Shown here in pieces: positions 9,308-16,406 of a DNA stretch of 18,732 nt. The notes under the pieces are model-generated. The model searched no databases and had not been told where the DNA came from. It saw only the letters and a program-made list of their open reading frames with translations. The translations under genes and the position numbers were made by a program. Each line of letters begins with the position of its first letter. Positions within the stretch are counted from its first letter, which is position 1. The DNA is from CAYPPG01 sp964412555. GTDB lineage: Bacteria; Hinthialibacterota; Hinthialibacteria; Hinthialibacterales; Hinthialibacteraceae. Location: positions 1 to 18,732 of the forward strand of contig CAYPPG010000101.1 in NCBI GenBank assembly GCA_964412555.1, given 5' to 3'.

Positions 9308-10270
9308 TCAAGAACAAGGAATATGCGATGGATACACGTGCTGGTTGTTACGAAGATCAATATGGTAAAATCGATTTTTTCCTTCTCTCTTTGCCTTGTA
9401 GAGTGCCTGATCGGCATATCCAATCAGTTCATCAAGTATCGAATTTGGAGTGGGGATCATTGTTGCGCCTCCCATACTTACTGTCAGCCGATCACAGACG
9501 GAAGATTGAGTATGCGGTATATTCAAAAGTTCTAACCGTTTCTGGATCATTTTCGAGAGAAAGGAAACACCAGCGGTACCGGTGTTGGGCAAAATAATGG
9601 CAAATTCTTCTCCTCCATAACGGGCGAGAAGATCGGTCGGCCGAAAGACAACTTCTGATAAAGCTAGTGCCAAGCGTTTTAAACACTGATCTCCGGCCGG
9701 GTGGCCATGACAATCGTTGTATTTTTTAAAATCATCGACGTCGATCAGCATCAACGAAAAGGGGATTTGTTCACGGATAGCTCGAGGCCATTCCAAATCG
9801 AGATAATAGTCGAATTTTCTTCGATTTGGAATGGCCGTTAAATTATCGGTGAAAGAGAGATTTTCCAGCAACTCACGTTTCTTTTTGAGTACCAGGTGAG
9901 TTTTGATTCGAATTTTGGCTACGGGAATATTCACCGGTTTTGTGATATAGTCCACCGCTCCGTATTCCAAGGCTTTCGTTTCATAACTGGTGTCTGTTTG
10001 AGCCGTTATAAAAATAATCGGAAGATCCTTGGTATTCTTCTCTTCTTTCAAGCGCTTACAGAATTCGAATCCATCCAATTCCGGCATAACAATATCCAAT
10101 AAAATCAGGTCCGGAATTTTCGTGTTGGATATATAATCCAACGCTTCCATTGGATGGACAGCAACTACAACGTTATAGTGAGAATGCAAAGATCTCTTCA
10201 AAGTCTCTGCATCAAGGAGAGAATCTTCAACGATCAGGATTGTATCTCGCTGAGCAGATTGACTATCCAT
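9308..10270 (-). CDS. Response regulator with GGDEF output (REC-diguanylate cyclase)
   Basis: The 320-residue protein has an N-terminal receiver (about 10-128; Glu15-Asp16, Asp59 in LILLDIVMP, Thr89, Lys111) joined by a short helix to a GGDEF domain (about 138-306). The active-site motif is GGEEF at 219-223, a functional variant of GGDEF. The metal-binding region is IDVDDF near 176-181. RPTD at 210-213 lies exactly five residues before GGEEF, the position of the allosteric inhibitory I-site. Domain order is that of PleD/WspR-like regulators, so phosphorylation should favour dimerisation and cyclic-di-GMP synthesis with product feedback. The gene lies 73 bp after the chemoreceptor gene and 77 bp before the CheY-like gene, probably in one transcript. 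GAGAGTG upstream of the ATG is a modest ribosome site. The likely phosphodonor is the hybrid kinase at 5607-8855, by inference from proximity. Confidence 0.95.
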   Translation of the reverse strand: MDSQSAQRDTILIVEDSLLDAETLKRSLHSHYNVVVAVHPMEALDYISNTKIPDLILLDIVMPELDGFEFCKRLKEEKNTKDLPIIFITAQTDTSYETKALEYGAVDYITKPVNIPVAKIRIKTHLVLKKKRELLENLSFTDNLTAIPNRRKFDYYLDLEWPRAIREQIPFSLMLIDVDDFKKYNDCHGHPAGDQCLKRLALALSEVVFRPTDLLARYGGEEFAIILPNTGTAGVSFLSKMIQKRLELLNIPHTQSSVCDRLTVSMGGATMIPTPNSILDELIGYADQALYKAKREGKNRFYHIDLRNNQHVYPSHIPCS

Positions 10271-10343
10271 AGTACACTTTCACTCTCTAGAAAACATGTT
10301 TTAATGGATGCGATTCTCTTTCATCCAAATTCATTGCACTGAA

Positions 10344-13109
10344 TCAGACATTGGAAGGTAACTCTTGGGGTGGAGATGAAGAAACCAGATGAGCTTTTAC
10401 AGATGTACCCGTTTCACGACGATTCTCTTGCCTGTTGTTTCTGGTATCGATCTTGAACTGCCCTACCAAATCTTGCAATGCGATGGCTTGTGCCGAAAGT
10501 TCCTCACTAGCAGAAGCGCACTCTTCGCTTGTCGAGGAATTCTGTTGGGTTACTTGGTCCAATTGCTCCATCGAGCGGCGAATCTGTTCCGAACTTTCTG
10601 CCTGTTCATTGCAGCGTAGGCTCATTTCTTGCACCAATTGCGTTGCATTTTGGATGCTGGGAACCACTTGTTGGATCAATTGCCCGGCTTCTTCGGCAGT
10701 CACAACGCTATTGCCGGCTAGGTCGATAATTTCTTTGGCGGCGGCTTGGCTTCGTTCCGCCAGTTTTCGTACTTCCACGGCGACCACGGCGAATCCTTTC
10801 CCGAGTTCACCTGCCCGGGCGGCTTCGATCGCTGCATTTAACGCGAGAAGATTGGTTTGATCCGCGATATCGTTGATGATGTTGATTTTATCCGCGATTT
10901 GTTTCATGGCAATAACGGTTTTGTTCACCGCGGTGCCACCTTTTTCGGCTTCCATTGCCGCTTTGGAGGAGACGCCGTCCGTCGATTTTGCGCTGTCGGA
11001 ATTCTGTTCAATGGAACCATTCAATTCATGAATGGCCGCCGACGTTTCTTCCAAATTGGCAGCTTGTTCGGTGGAGGCATTTGATAGATTTTGCGAAGAA
11101 GCGGACAGTTCCTCTGAACTGGAAGCGACTTGCTCGGCGGCTTGCGCGATACTCGTCATGACGTTATTCAATTTTTCACGCATCATATTCAACGCCTGGG
11201 CCAGCACGCCGATTTCATCTTGACGCTGAATATTCACATGTTGGGTAAAATCGCCATCCGCAATGACTTCGGCAAAACGTACCCCTTCTTCCAATGGTTT
11301 CGCGATACTGTTTGCGATAAATAGGGCAAGGATCACGATCAAAACAACCATAACTGCAACGATACCAATCGCCCACCCTAACAAGCCTAATTGTTGTGCA
11401 TAAGTATCGTAGAACGCTAAATTGGAAAATGCTTCCGCCTCATCGATTTCCGCCAGAATAGCCCATTGTGTACCCTCAACGTCAATCGGCGCATAGGCGG
11501 AGAGAACTGGATTGCCGTTGTAATCGGTGATGATTTTCTGGCCGGTTTGGCCTTGGAGGGCAGCACGCGATCCTTCCGTCTCCACTTTTCCTGTTGCCGG
11601 ATTGCGGAACGAAGCAGTAACGGAGTGATTGTCCGGATCGAGATAGGAATCCGAACGCATCAGATAGTCGCTTCCAATCAGATACGTTTCCCCCGTAGCA
11701 CCCATACCACTGCGTTCCTGCATGATGTTGTTGATTGATTCGAGGGAAAGCTGTAAAGCAACGATTAACTCCGTTTCCCCTTCCTGTAAAACGGGTTGAG
11801 CGATAAACGAGGCCGGATCGCCACCGCTTGGCGCATAGGGTTCAAAGTCGGCAAACTCATATTGCTTGGATTGCAGAACGGATTGCACCAATTTGCCCAG
11901 TCCGGAATCCTTATATTCTCCGGAAACCATATTCGTTTGATAATCGGCTTCCTGCGTAACGGAATAGAAGACAAAGCCACTGGGGTCGATCAGGAATAAA
12001 TCATAATATCCGTACTGTTCTTTATATTTTGTGAGAAAATCTTTTTCTTCCCCCTCCAATTTCTGTGCAATGGCCTCTTCCAAATTCTTTTTGGTGATTA
12101 TGGCCCAATTGAGCCCTTCGATTTGCAGTGGATCACAGGAAACCATGACTAAATTGCCACTGCTATCCGTATAGACTTCATTCTCAGACTGACCGGCGAG
12201 GGCTTTTTCGATATAGGGGGTAGTGATCTCATATCCGATCACATACTTTCCATCCCCCATGGTCAGCATATCGCTGCGGAACGAGGATGTCCCGTTACTT
12301 TTTCCAACCAAATAGGTTTCACCGGTTGTGCCCATCCCCTCCCGCATTTGCACGATATCATTGGTTTGTTGGGAGGAGAGTTGAAATGCCAGCACCCCGC
12401 ACAACTCATTTGACGAATCGAGAATTGGGCCGGCAAGAAAAGCGGCCTGTTCGTTCGATGCTGTATAAAAGGAATAATCCTGAATCGAAGCCTTTTCTTT
12501 TCCTGCTCGAAATGCTTTTGTCAGTCCGCTGTCTTTATACGGCCCAGTGATTAAATTCGTCCCTAAATCTTTTTCTTTTGACACGGTATAAACTATATCT
12601 CCATCCGGCGCGATCAGGAAAAGATCGTAATAGCCGTACAGATCGATATAGGTTTTGAATTTCGGGCCATGCAATGCATCCCATTTTTTCCACGCGTCTC
12701 CTTCAATGCCGCTTTCATCAAAGGCGGAAACAAACCGTTCGCACGCCATAATCACGGCGCTATTGGTCCGGTACACATTGAGGTCGCCATACCGTTCTTG
12801 AAAGTACCGTTCAATCTGGCTTTTCTTGATATTTTGGATCGCCTCCATTTTGCGGAACGCTTCTTGGCGCATGGTGGAAACATTTTCGGCCAAGACGCCT
12901 AAATCGCCTTTCCGTTCCTCGAAAAAACGTTCGATTTGTGCCTTTTTGATTTCACGCACACCTTCGAGCTGATTGAACGCTTGTGTTTGAATCGTTTCAC
13001 TGGTATTATTGAAACTAATCCACACCGCAATCAACAGCGGAACAATTCCCACGAGCAAAAATAGACTGATCAGCTTCGGTTTCATTCGAATGTCGTTGAG
13101 TGATAACAT
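10344..13109 (-). CDS. Methyl-accepting chemotaxis protein with two tandem Cache-like sensor modules
   Basis: I prefer the ATG at 13107-13109 (921 residues) over an in-frame ATG at 13169. It has a strong GGGAGGAAG ribosome site, and the longer version would start inside a sigma-54 promoter. Membrane helices lie at about 14-34 and 577-600, flanking a large extracytoplasmic region. That region holds two short similar segments (52-73 and 92-113, both with IKK-x-QIER-[FY]-F-x-ER-x-GDL). Two larger modules follow (about 158-340 and 366-554). Both modules start YGYYDLFLI and carry YKDSGL and later MG-[TA]-TGETYL, spaced about 208 residues apart. HAMP follows at 601-652, then the coiled-coil signalling domain, with the conserved tip IINDIADQTNLLALNAAIEA at 744-763. 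This receptor should sense a small ligand and regulate a CheA kinase not encoded here. There is no C-terminal CheR tether. It is the first gene of the long minus-strand block. Confidence 0.94.
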   Translation of the reverse strand: MLSLNDIRMKPKLISLFLLVGIVPLLIAVWISFNNTSETIQTQAFNQLEGVREIKKAQIERFFEERKGDLGVLAENVSTMRQEAFRKMEAIQNIKKSQIERYFQERYGDLNVYRTNSAVIMACERFVSAFDESGIEGDAWKKWDALHGPKFKTYIDLYGYYDLFLIAPDGDIVYTVSKEKDLGTNLITGPYKDSGLTKAFRAGKEKASIQDYSFYTASNEQAAFLAGPILDSSNELCGVLAFQLSSQQTNDIVQMREGMGTTGETYLVGKSNGTSSFRSDMLTMGDGKYVIGYEITTPYIEKALAGQSENEVYTDSSGNLVMVSCDPLQIEGLNWAIITKKNLEEAIAQKLEGEEKDFLTKYKEQYGYYDLFLIDPSGFVFYSVTQEADYQTNMVSGEYKDSGLGKLVQSVLQSKQYEFADFEPYAPSGGDPASFIAQPVLQEGETELIVALQLSLESINNIMQERSGMGATGETYLIGSDYLMRSDSYLDPDNHSVTASFRNPATGKVETEGSRAALQGQTGQKIITDYNGNPVLSAYAPIDVEGTQWAILAEIDEAEAFSNLAFYDTYAQQLGLLGWAIGIVAVMVVLIVILALFIANSIAKPLEEGVRFAEVIADGDFTQHVNIQRQDEIGVLAQALNMMREKLNNVMTSIAQAAEQVASSSEELSASSQNLSNASTEQAANLEETSAAIHELNGSIEQNSDSAKSTDGVSSKAAMEAEKGGTAVNKTVIAMKQIADKINIINDIADQTNLLALNAAIEAARAGELGKGFAVVAVEVRKLAERSQAAAKEIIDLAGNSVVTAEEAGQLIQQVVPSIQNATQLVQEMSLRCNEQAESSEQIRRSMEQLDQVTQQNSSTSEECASASEELSAQAIALQDLVGQFKIDTRNNRQENRRETGTSVKAHLVSSSPPQELPSNV

Positions 13110-13113
13110 GAAA

Positions 13114-13122
13114 CTTCCTCCC
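13114..13122 (-). promoter_or_regulatory. Ribosome binding site deciding the first chemoreceptor start
   Basis: GGGAGGAAG on the minus strand lies 4 bases before the ATG at 13109. It favours that start over the in-frame ATG at 13169, which has no such site. Confidence 0.85.
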
Positions 13123-13152
13123 GGCTTTGAAATTTTGTATAATTCATTAGAG

Positions 13153-13168
13153 TGCAAAAAATAGGCCA
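13153..13168 (-). promoter_or_regulatory. Sigma-54 (-24/-12) promoter of the first chemoreceptor
   Basis: Read on the minus strand the site is TGGCCTATTTTTTGCA. It has GG and GC separated by exactly 10 bases and matches the consensus TGGCACGNNNNTTGCA at 9 of 12 defined positions, including both core dinucleotides. The predicted start near 13143 gives a leader of about 34 bases to the ATG at 13109, with room for the ribosome site. It would drive the chemoreceptor and possibly the signalling genes after it. Confidence 0.7.
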
Positions 13169-13290
13169 TTATTTTTTCATACTATTATTAGGTGTCTACA
13201 TAATTACAATAGGATTTTCAGCCTAAAACAGAGCAGTAATAATTTCTCAAACAATCTTCCGTGAAATAATCAGCTACAGTATCTTTTACT

Positions 13291-13308
13291 TGTAACATTT
13301 GAGGTTAC
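13291..13308. promoter_or_regulatory. Candidate upstream activator site, copy 1
   Basis: TGTAACATTTGAGGTTAC contains 5-bp inverted arms (GTAAC/GTTAC) around 7 bases. Its centre is about 157 bp upstream of the predicted sigma-54 start of the chemoreceptor gene, a normal distance for an NtrC-type enhancer. It matches 13 of 18 bases of a site at 16360-16377. Function is inferred only. Confidence 0.35.
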
Positions 13309-13311
13309 TGC

Positions 13312-13350
13312 TAGTCGTAGGGGCGGTTCGCGAACCGCCCCTACGGACTA
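13312..13350. repeat. REP-like GC-rich palindrome
   Basis: Positions 13317-13344 are a perfect 28-bp palindrome with 14-base arms. Arm pairing extends outward to 13312 and 13350 with one unpaired base. It lies 11 bp beyond the stop of the second chemoreceptor gene. A strong RNA hairpin would form there, but no T-run follows on either strand, so it is not a classic intrinsic terminator. Palindromes of this kind recur between genes in several environmental bacterial groups. Confidence 0.8.
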
Positions 13351-13361
13351 TTTCATCGAAA

Positions 13362-15725
13362 TTATTTCCATTCTTCGAACTCATCATGTTTGACAGTGGT
13401 TGCTTTGGTTGAAGCCGGTAATGCGTGAACAGGTTTCACGATTTTGGCCGGTTGATTCCCGTTCGAGCCGCTGATTTTGAACCGACCGACCATTTCTTGC
13501 AACGCCTGCGCTTGAGAGGCCATTTCTTCGCTGGCAGATGCGCTCTCTTCACTGGTTGAAGAATTTTCTTGAGTTACTTGATCGAGTTGTTCCATTGCAC
13601 GGTGAATTTGTGTTGCGCTTTCGAGTTGTTCTTTGCAATTCAAGTTGATTTGCTGAACAAGTTCGGAAGCATTTTTGATGCTGGGAACTACGGTTTGAAT
13701 CAGATTGCCCGCTTCTTCCGCTTTGCCGACGCTGTTCTTTGCGAGTTCACTGATCTCTTTGGCCGCGAGTTGGCTGCGTTCCGCCAGTTTGCGAACTTCC
13801 ACGGCAACTACGGCAAATCCTTTACCCATTTCTCCGGCGCGGGCCGCTTCAATCGCTGCATTGAGCGCTAATAAATTGGTTTGATCTGCGATATCGTTGA
13901 TAATCAAAATTTGGTTGGCGATTTTTTTCATGGCTTCGACGGTTTCAGTCACTGCGCCCCCACCTTGTTCCGCTTCAATCGCCGCTTTTGAGGAAACCCC
14001 ATCGGTGGTGGTGGCGCTTTCGGCGCTGTTTTCGATGGAAGAAGTCAATTGGGTGATTGCCGCTGTGGTTTCTTCCAAACTGGAGGCTTGTTCCGAGGCG
14101 CCGTTGGCCAAATTTTGAGAAGAGGAGGACAGTTCTTCGGCGCTGGCAGCGACTTGTTCCGCAGCCGATTGAATGCCGCTCATCACTTCATTCAAATTCA
14201 TGGACATTTGATTGAGAGCGTCCGCTAGGATTCCGACCTCATCCTTTTGATTGAGTTCAATTTGTTGAGTCAAATCGCCTGCGGCAACGGCTTGTGCGAA
14301 CTGGACACCCATTTGCAGCGGTTTCACAATGATACGGGTAATAAAGATCGATAATGCAATACCGATGATCAAGGCAATCGTCAGTCCGATGACCATTGTA
14401 CGCTTGGCTGAAGAAAGCGAAGTGACTGTAGTATCGGCGATTTGGGTGGTTTGATCGATTCCGGCAAGAGAAACTTCCTGTGCTTTTTCCAAAACACCAT
14501 CCGCAGCCGCTAACCGGGTTGTAGTGAGGGATTCCACCGCAAGCCAATTGACGAGCAGATCATTCATCGCGGTTTTATATCCTTCGGCAGCCTTTTTGGT
14601 GTTGTCGATTTGAGTCAAATCCACCTGCTGATGTGTAATTTTCCGAAGGTCTTCGAATTTTTGGTTCATCACGTCAAAATTCGATTGCGCATCCTGTATC
14701 AGTTTTGGATCCCGCTCGGCTTGTGACCGCCATGCCGCCAGCCGAGTGGCATTGCCGGTATCGATAATATCATTGACCAGTGTAATTTTTGTGTGGCGTT
14801 CTGTTAAAACGGTTTTGAAAATGGTTAATTCTTCGTCCAATTTTTGATTCTGACCTTCCAAAAAATCGCTGCAATTTGTCATATAGCCGCTCGCGGCATG
14901 ATCCAATTGCTGCTTGACCTCCGCCGTTGCGCCCGAAGCCAGCATTTGGTTGATTGCCGACTGATAAGCGTCTGCGGCGGATTTCGTATTGTCGATTTGT
15001 TTGATGTCTTCTTCCAATTTCGTGATCAGCCGGAGCGCATCAAATTTTGAATTCATTTCCTTGAAATTTTTCAACGCGTCCCGCGCCAGCTCCGGATTTT
15101 CTTCCGCTTGGGAACGCCAAACGGCCAATCGGGTTTCATTTCCCAAATCGATGATGTCGTTAACCAGATTGTTTTTTTGCACACGCTCTTGAATCAATGC
15201 AATATTGTCAGCAATTTCTTGGGTCAAAGAGCCATTTTGTGATTGGATAAAATTATTGCAACTCGACATATACGTGGCGGCGGATTCATCCATTTGTTTT
15301 TGATTCGCGGCAATTTGATTATTCTTTTCAACTGTTTGATTTGCCAATTTTTCATATTCGTTCACATTCGCTTCAACTTCTGCAATCGAGCCTTTCAGTT
15401 TTACCAGATGAGTAGCCGTTTCAGCCAGCGATTTCGCTTCTACGATCCCTTGTTTCACTTCGTTGAGTTTCTCCATGCCTTGCTTCAGCATGGTTGGATC
15501 TGTGGTGTACGCGTATCCCCGCATGTTGTACATGGTCATCAACGAATCGCGCTCGATCTCATTGGCAATTTTCACTTCCGGCACGTATTCATTGGACAAC
15601 ATGACCGCTTGCGTCTCTACACCGCCCATCTTGACAACTGCCATTCCGCCCAGAAACATCGCGATCAACAACAGCAGCCCGAATCCCAAACCGATTTTCA
15701 TACCTAATCGTAGATTCTTAAACAT
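13362..15725 (-). CDS. Methyl-accepting chemotaxis protein with duplicated helical (HBM-like) sensor
   Basis: I prefer the ATG at 15723-15725 (787 residues), which follows AAAGGAGAAG. The longer frame begins with TTG at 15764 and overlaps the previous gene's stop. Membrane helices are at about 10-30 and 443-463. The intervening 410 residues look wholly helical, without Cache features. They contain two copies of a roughly 110-residue segment (about 152-262 and 281-391) that share YM-x(2)-C, LVNDIID-x-GN-x-TRLA, WRSQAE and QIDNTK. The sequence resembles the helical bimodular (HBM) sensors, known in McpS for organic acids, but the ligand here is unknown. HAMP (464-517) and a signalling domain follow, with the tip IINDIADQTNLLALNAAIEA at 608-627. 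The flexible tail ends DEFEEWK, a possible CheR/CheB docking sequence. The gene lies 35 bp after a small receiver-like gene and is probably co-transcribed with it. Confidence 0.94.
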   Translation of the reverse strand: MFKNLRLGMKIGLGFGLLLLIAMFLGGMAVVKMGGVETQAVMLSNEYVPEVKIANEIERDSLMTMYNMRGYAYTTDPTMLKQGMEKLNEVKQGIVEAKSLAETATHLVKLKGSIAEVEANVNEYEKLANQTVEKNNQIAANQKQMDESAATYMSSCNNFIQSQNGSLTQEIADNIALIQERVQKNNLVNDIIDLGNETRLAVWRSQAEENPELARDALKNFKEMNSKFDALRLITKLEEDIKQIDNTKSAADAYQSAINQMLASGATAEVKQQLDHAASGYMTNCSDFLEGQNQKLDEELTIFKTVLTERHTKITLVNDIIDTGNATRLAAWRSQAERDPKLIQDAQSNFDVMNQKFEDLRKITHQQVDLTQIDNTKKAAEGYKTAMNDLLVNWLAVESLTTTRLAAADGVLEKAQEVSLAGIDQTTQIADTTVTSLSSAKRTMVIGLTIALIIGIALSIFITRIIVKPLQMGVQFAQAVAAGDLTQQIELNQKDEVGILADALNQMSMNLNEVMSGIQSAAEQVAASAEELSSSSQNLANGASEQASSLEETTAAITQLTSSIENSAESATTTDGVSSKAAIEAEQGGGAVTETVEAMKKIANQILIINDIADQTNLLALNAAIEAARAGEMGKGFAVVAVEVRKLAERSQLAAKEISELAKNSVGKAEEAGNLIQTVVPSIKNASELVQQINLNCKEQLESATQIHRAMEQLDQVTQENSSTSEESASASEEMASQAQALQEMVGRFKISGSNGNQPAKIVKPVHALPASTKATTVKHDEFEEWK

Positions 15726-15730
15726 GATAC

Positions 15731-15740
15731 CTTCTCCTTT
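15731..15740 (-). promoter_or_regulatory. Ribosome binding site deciding the second chemoreceptor start
   Basis: AAAGGAGAAG on the minus strand is 5 bases before the ATG at 15725. It supports this start over the TTG at 15764. Confidence 0.85.
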
Positions 15741-15760
15741 GTATATGGAATAAAAAGAAT

Positions 15761-16135
15761 TCAAAGATTCTCTTTGTTCCGAATGTTTTGTAAAATATCA
15801 AGAAGATCTTGCAAATCACCTTCCAACCGGAAAATCATTCTCGGTCGTGTCAGATAACATTGTGACAACAAATCTTCATCGAGACTTTCGGCAAAGATAA
15901 AAAGTACGACATCATTCAATAAGTGGTGAAACAGAAGAAGATTATCGACATCGTTGACATCGCAAATATGCATGACCAGCACCTTATTCCGGTTCAAGGA
16001 AAGCAAGACATCTGTCAAAAAGGAAAAAATATAGGTTCCTACATACAGATTCTCGTTCGGCAGAGCTTCTCGAAGCCGGTTCAACAAAGTTTCACCAAAT
16101 GAATTTTTATGGGGTTCGTAAACAAAGAATTCCAT
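15761..16135 (-). CDS. Small receiver-like (pseudo-REC) protein of unknown function
   Basis: The 124-residue protein has no clear assignment. It shows an alternating hydrophobic-strand and helix pattern over its whole length: strand 2-6, helix 14-25, strand 29-33, helix 36-47, strand 51-57 (KVLVMHI), helix 62-73, strand 75-81 (DVVLFIF), PRMIFRL at 98-104, and a final helix at 107-119. Length and order fit a CheY-like fold. However, there is no N-terminal DD pair, no Asp at the end of strand 3 in the right setting, and no TKP lysine. From memory, similar small proteins occur beside signalling genes in Desulfobacterota; I could not check this. It is the first gene before a chemoreceptor, 35 bp apart, so an accessory or adaptor role with that receptor is a reasonable guess. 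The ATG has only a weak GGTGGAATGA ribosome site. Confidence 0.75.
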   Translation of the reverse strand: MEFFVYEPHKNSFGETLLNRLREALPNENLYVGTYIFSFLTDVLLSLNRNKVLVMHICDVNDVDNLLLFHHLLNDVVLFIFAESLDEDLLSQCYLTRPRMIFRLEGDLQDLLDILQNIRNKENL

Positions 16136-16187
16136 GATAAATCGATCATTCCACCATGAGTTTGAGTTTTATTCGTAGAGCATTTAT

Positions 16188-16203
16188 AACAGGATTTGTG
16201 CCA
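16188..16203 (-). promoter_or_regulatory. Possible sigma-54 promoter of the receiver-like/chemoreceptor unit
   Basis: Minus-strand sequence TGGCACAAATCCTGTT has a perfect TGGCAC -24 element. The -12 position reads GT instead of GC at the correct 10-base spacing. The predicted start near 16176 leaves about 40 bases to the ATG at 16135. The imperfect -12 element makes this weaker than the site at 13153-13168. No convincing sigma-70 promoter was seen as an alternative. Confidence 0.42.
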
Positions 16204-16357
16204 ACATAAGATTAATGATGTAACTGGCTGTGATTATTGAATTTAATAAAAAAATGAATGTGGCGGTACGAGGATATGGGGATTGAAAGTTATCCTAATC
16301 TTTGGACGGTGTCCAGAAATATGGACGGATAGAATTACATCATGGAATGCGGGAAAT

Positions 16358-16380
16358 TGTGTAACATCTTGATTTACACA
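16358..16380. promoter_or_regulatory. Inverted-repeat operator, probably for HigA
   Basis: TGTGTAA (16358-16364) and TTACACA (16374-16380) form perfect 7-bp inverted arms around 9 bases. The right arm overlaps the proposed -35 element of the higBA promoter. Binding by the HigA helix-turn-helix there would block transcription, as in known hig autoregulation. Confidence 0.6.
16360..16377. promoter_or_regulatory. Candidate upstream activator site, copy 2 (overlaps higBA operator)
   Basis: TGTAACATCTTGATTTAC resembles the site at 13291-13308 with the same spacing of TGTAACAT and TTAC. Its centre is about 193 bp upstream of the possible sigma-54 start near 16176. It also overlaps the inverted repeat in the divergent higBA promoter, so it may only be the HigA operator. 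Confidence 0.3.
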
Positions 16381-16400
16381 TCAAAAAAATATGATAGTAT
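16373..16400 (+). promoter_or_regulatory. Sigma-70-type promoter of higBA
   Basis: The -35 candidate is TTTACA (16373-16378). After 16 bases comes TAGTAT (16395-16400), preceded by an extended -10 TGA. The expected start falls at or next to the higB ATG at 16407, which would make a leaderless message. TTGATT at 16370 with GATAGT at 16393 is a similar alternative with 17-base spacing. Confidence 0.5.
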
Positions 16401-16406
16401 TCATTC

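Noticed and set aside
10271..10343. Internal terminator or promoter between the first chemoreceptor and the REC-GGDEF gene
   Set aside because: Only a short GGATG/CATCC stem and a 12-bp AAAACATGTTTT palindrome are visible, without a T-run or a convincing -35/-10 or -24/-12 pair.
13110..13169. In-frame 20-residue N-terminal extension of the first chemoreceptor from the ATG at 13169
   Set aside because: It lacks a ribosome site, covers the sigma-54 -24/-12 element, and the downstream ATG has GGGAGGAAG and a normal receptor N-terminus.
15726..15764. In-frame TTG start for the second chemoreceptor
   Set aside because: It overlaps the previous gene's stop and includes the strong ribosome site for the ATG at 15725 within its coding sequence.
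16304..16328. GTCCA/TGGAC inverted repeat flanked by GGACGG, suggestive of an insertion-sequence remnant
   Set aside because: The arms are only 5 bp, there is no transposase fragment and no target duplication, so it is compatible with chance in a 271-bp gap.
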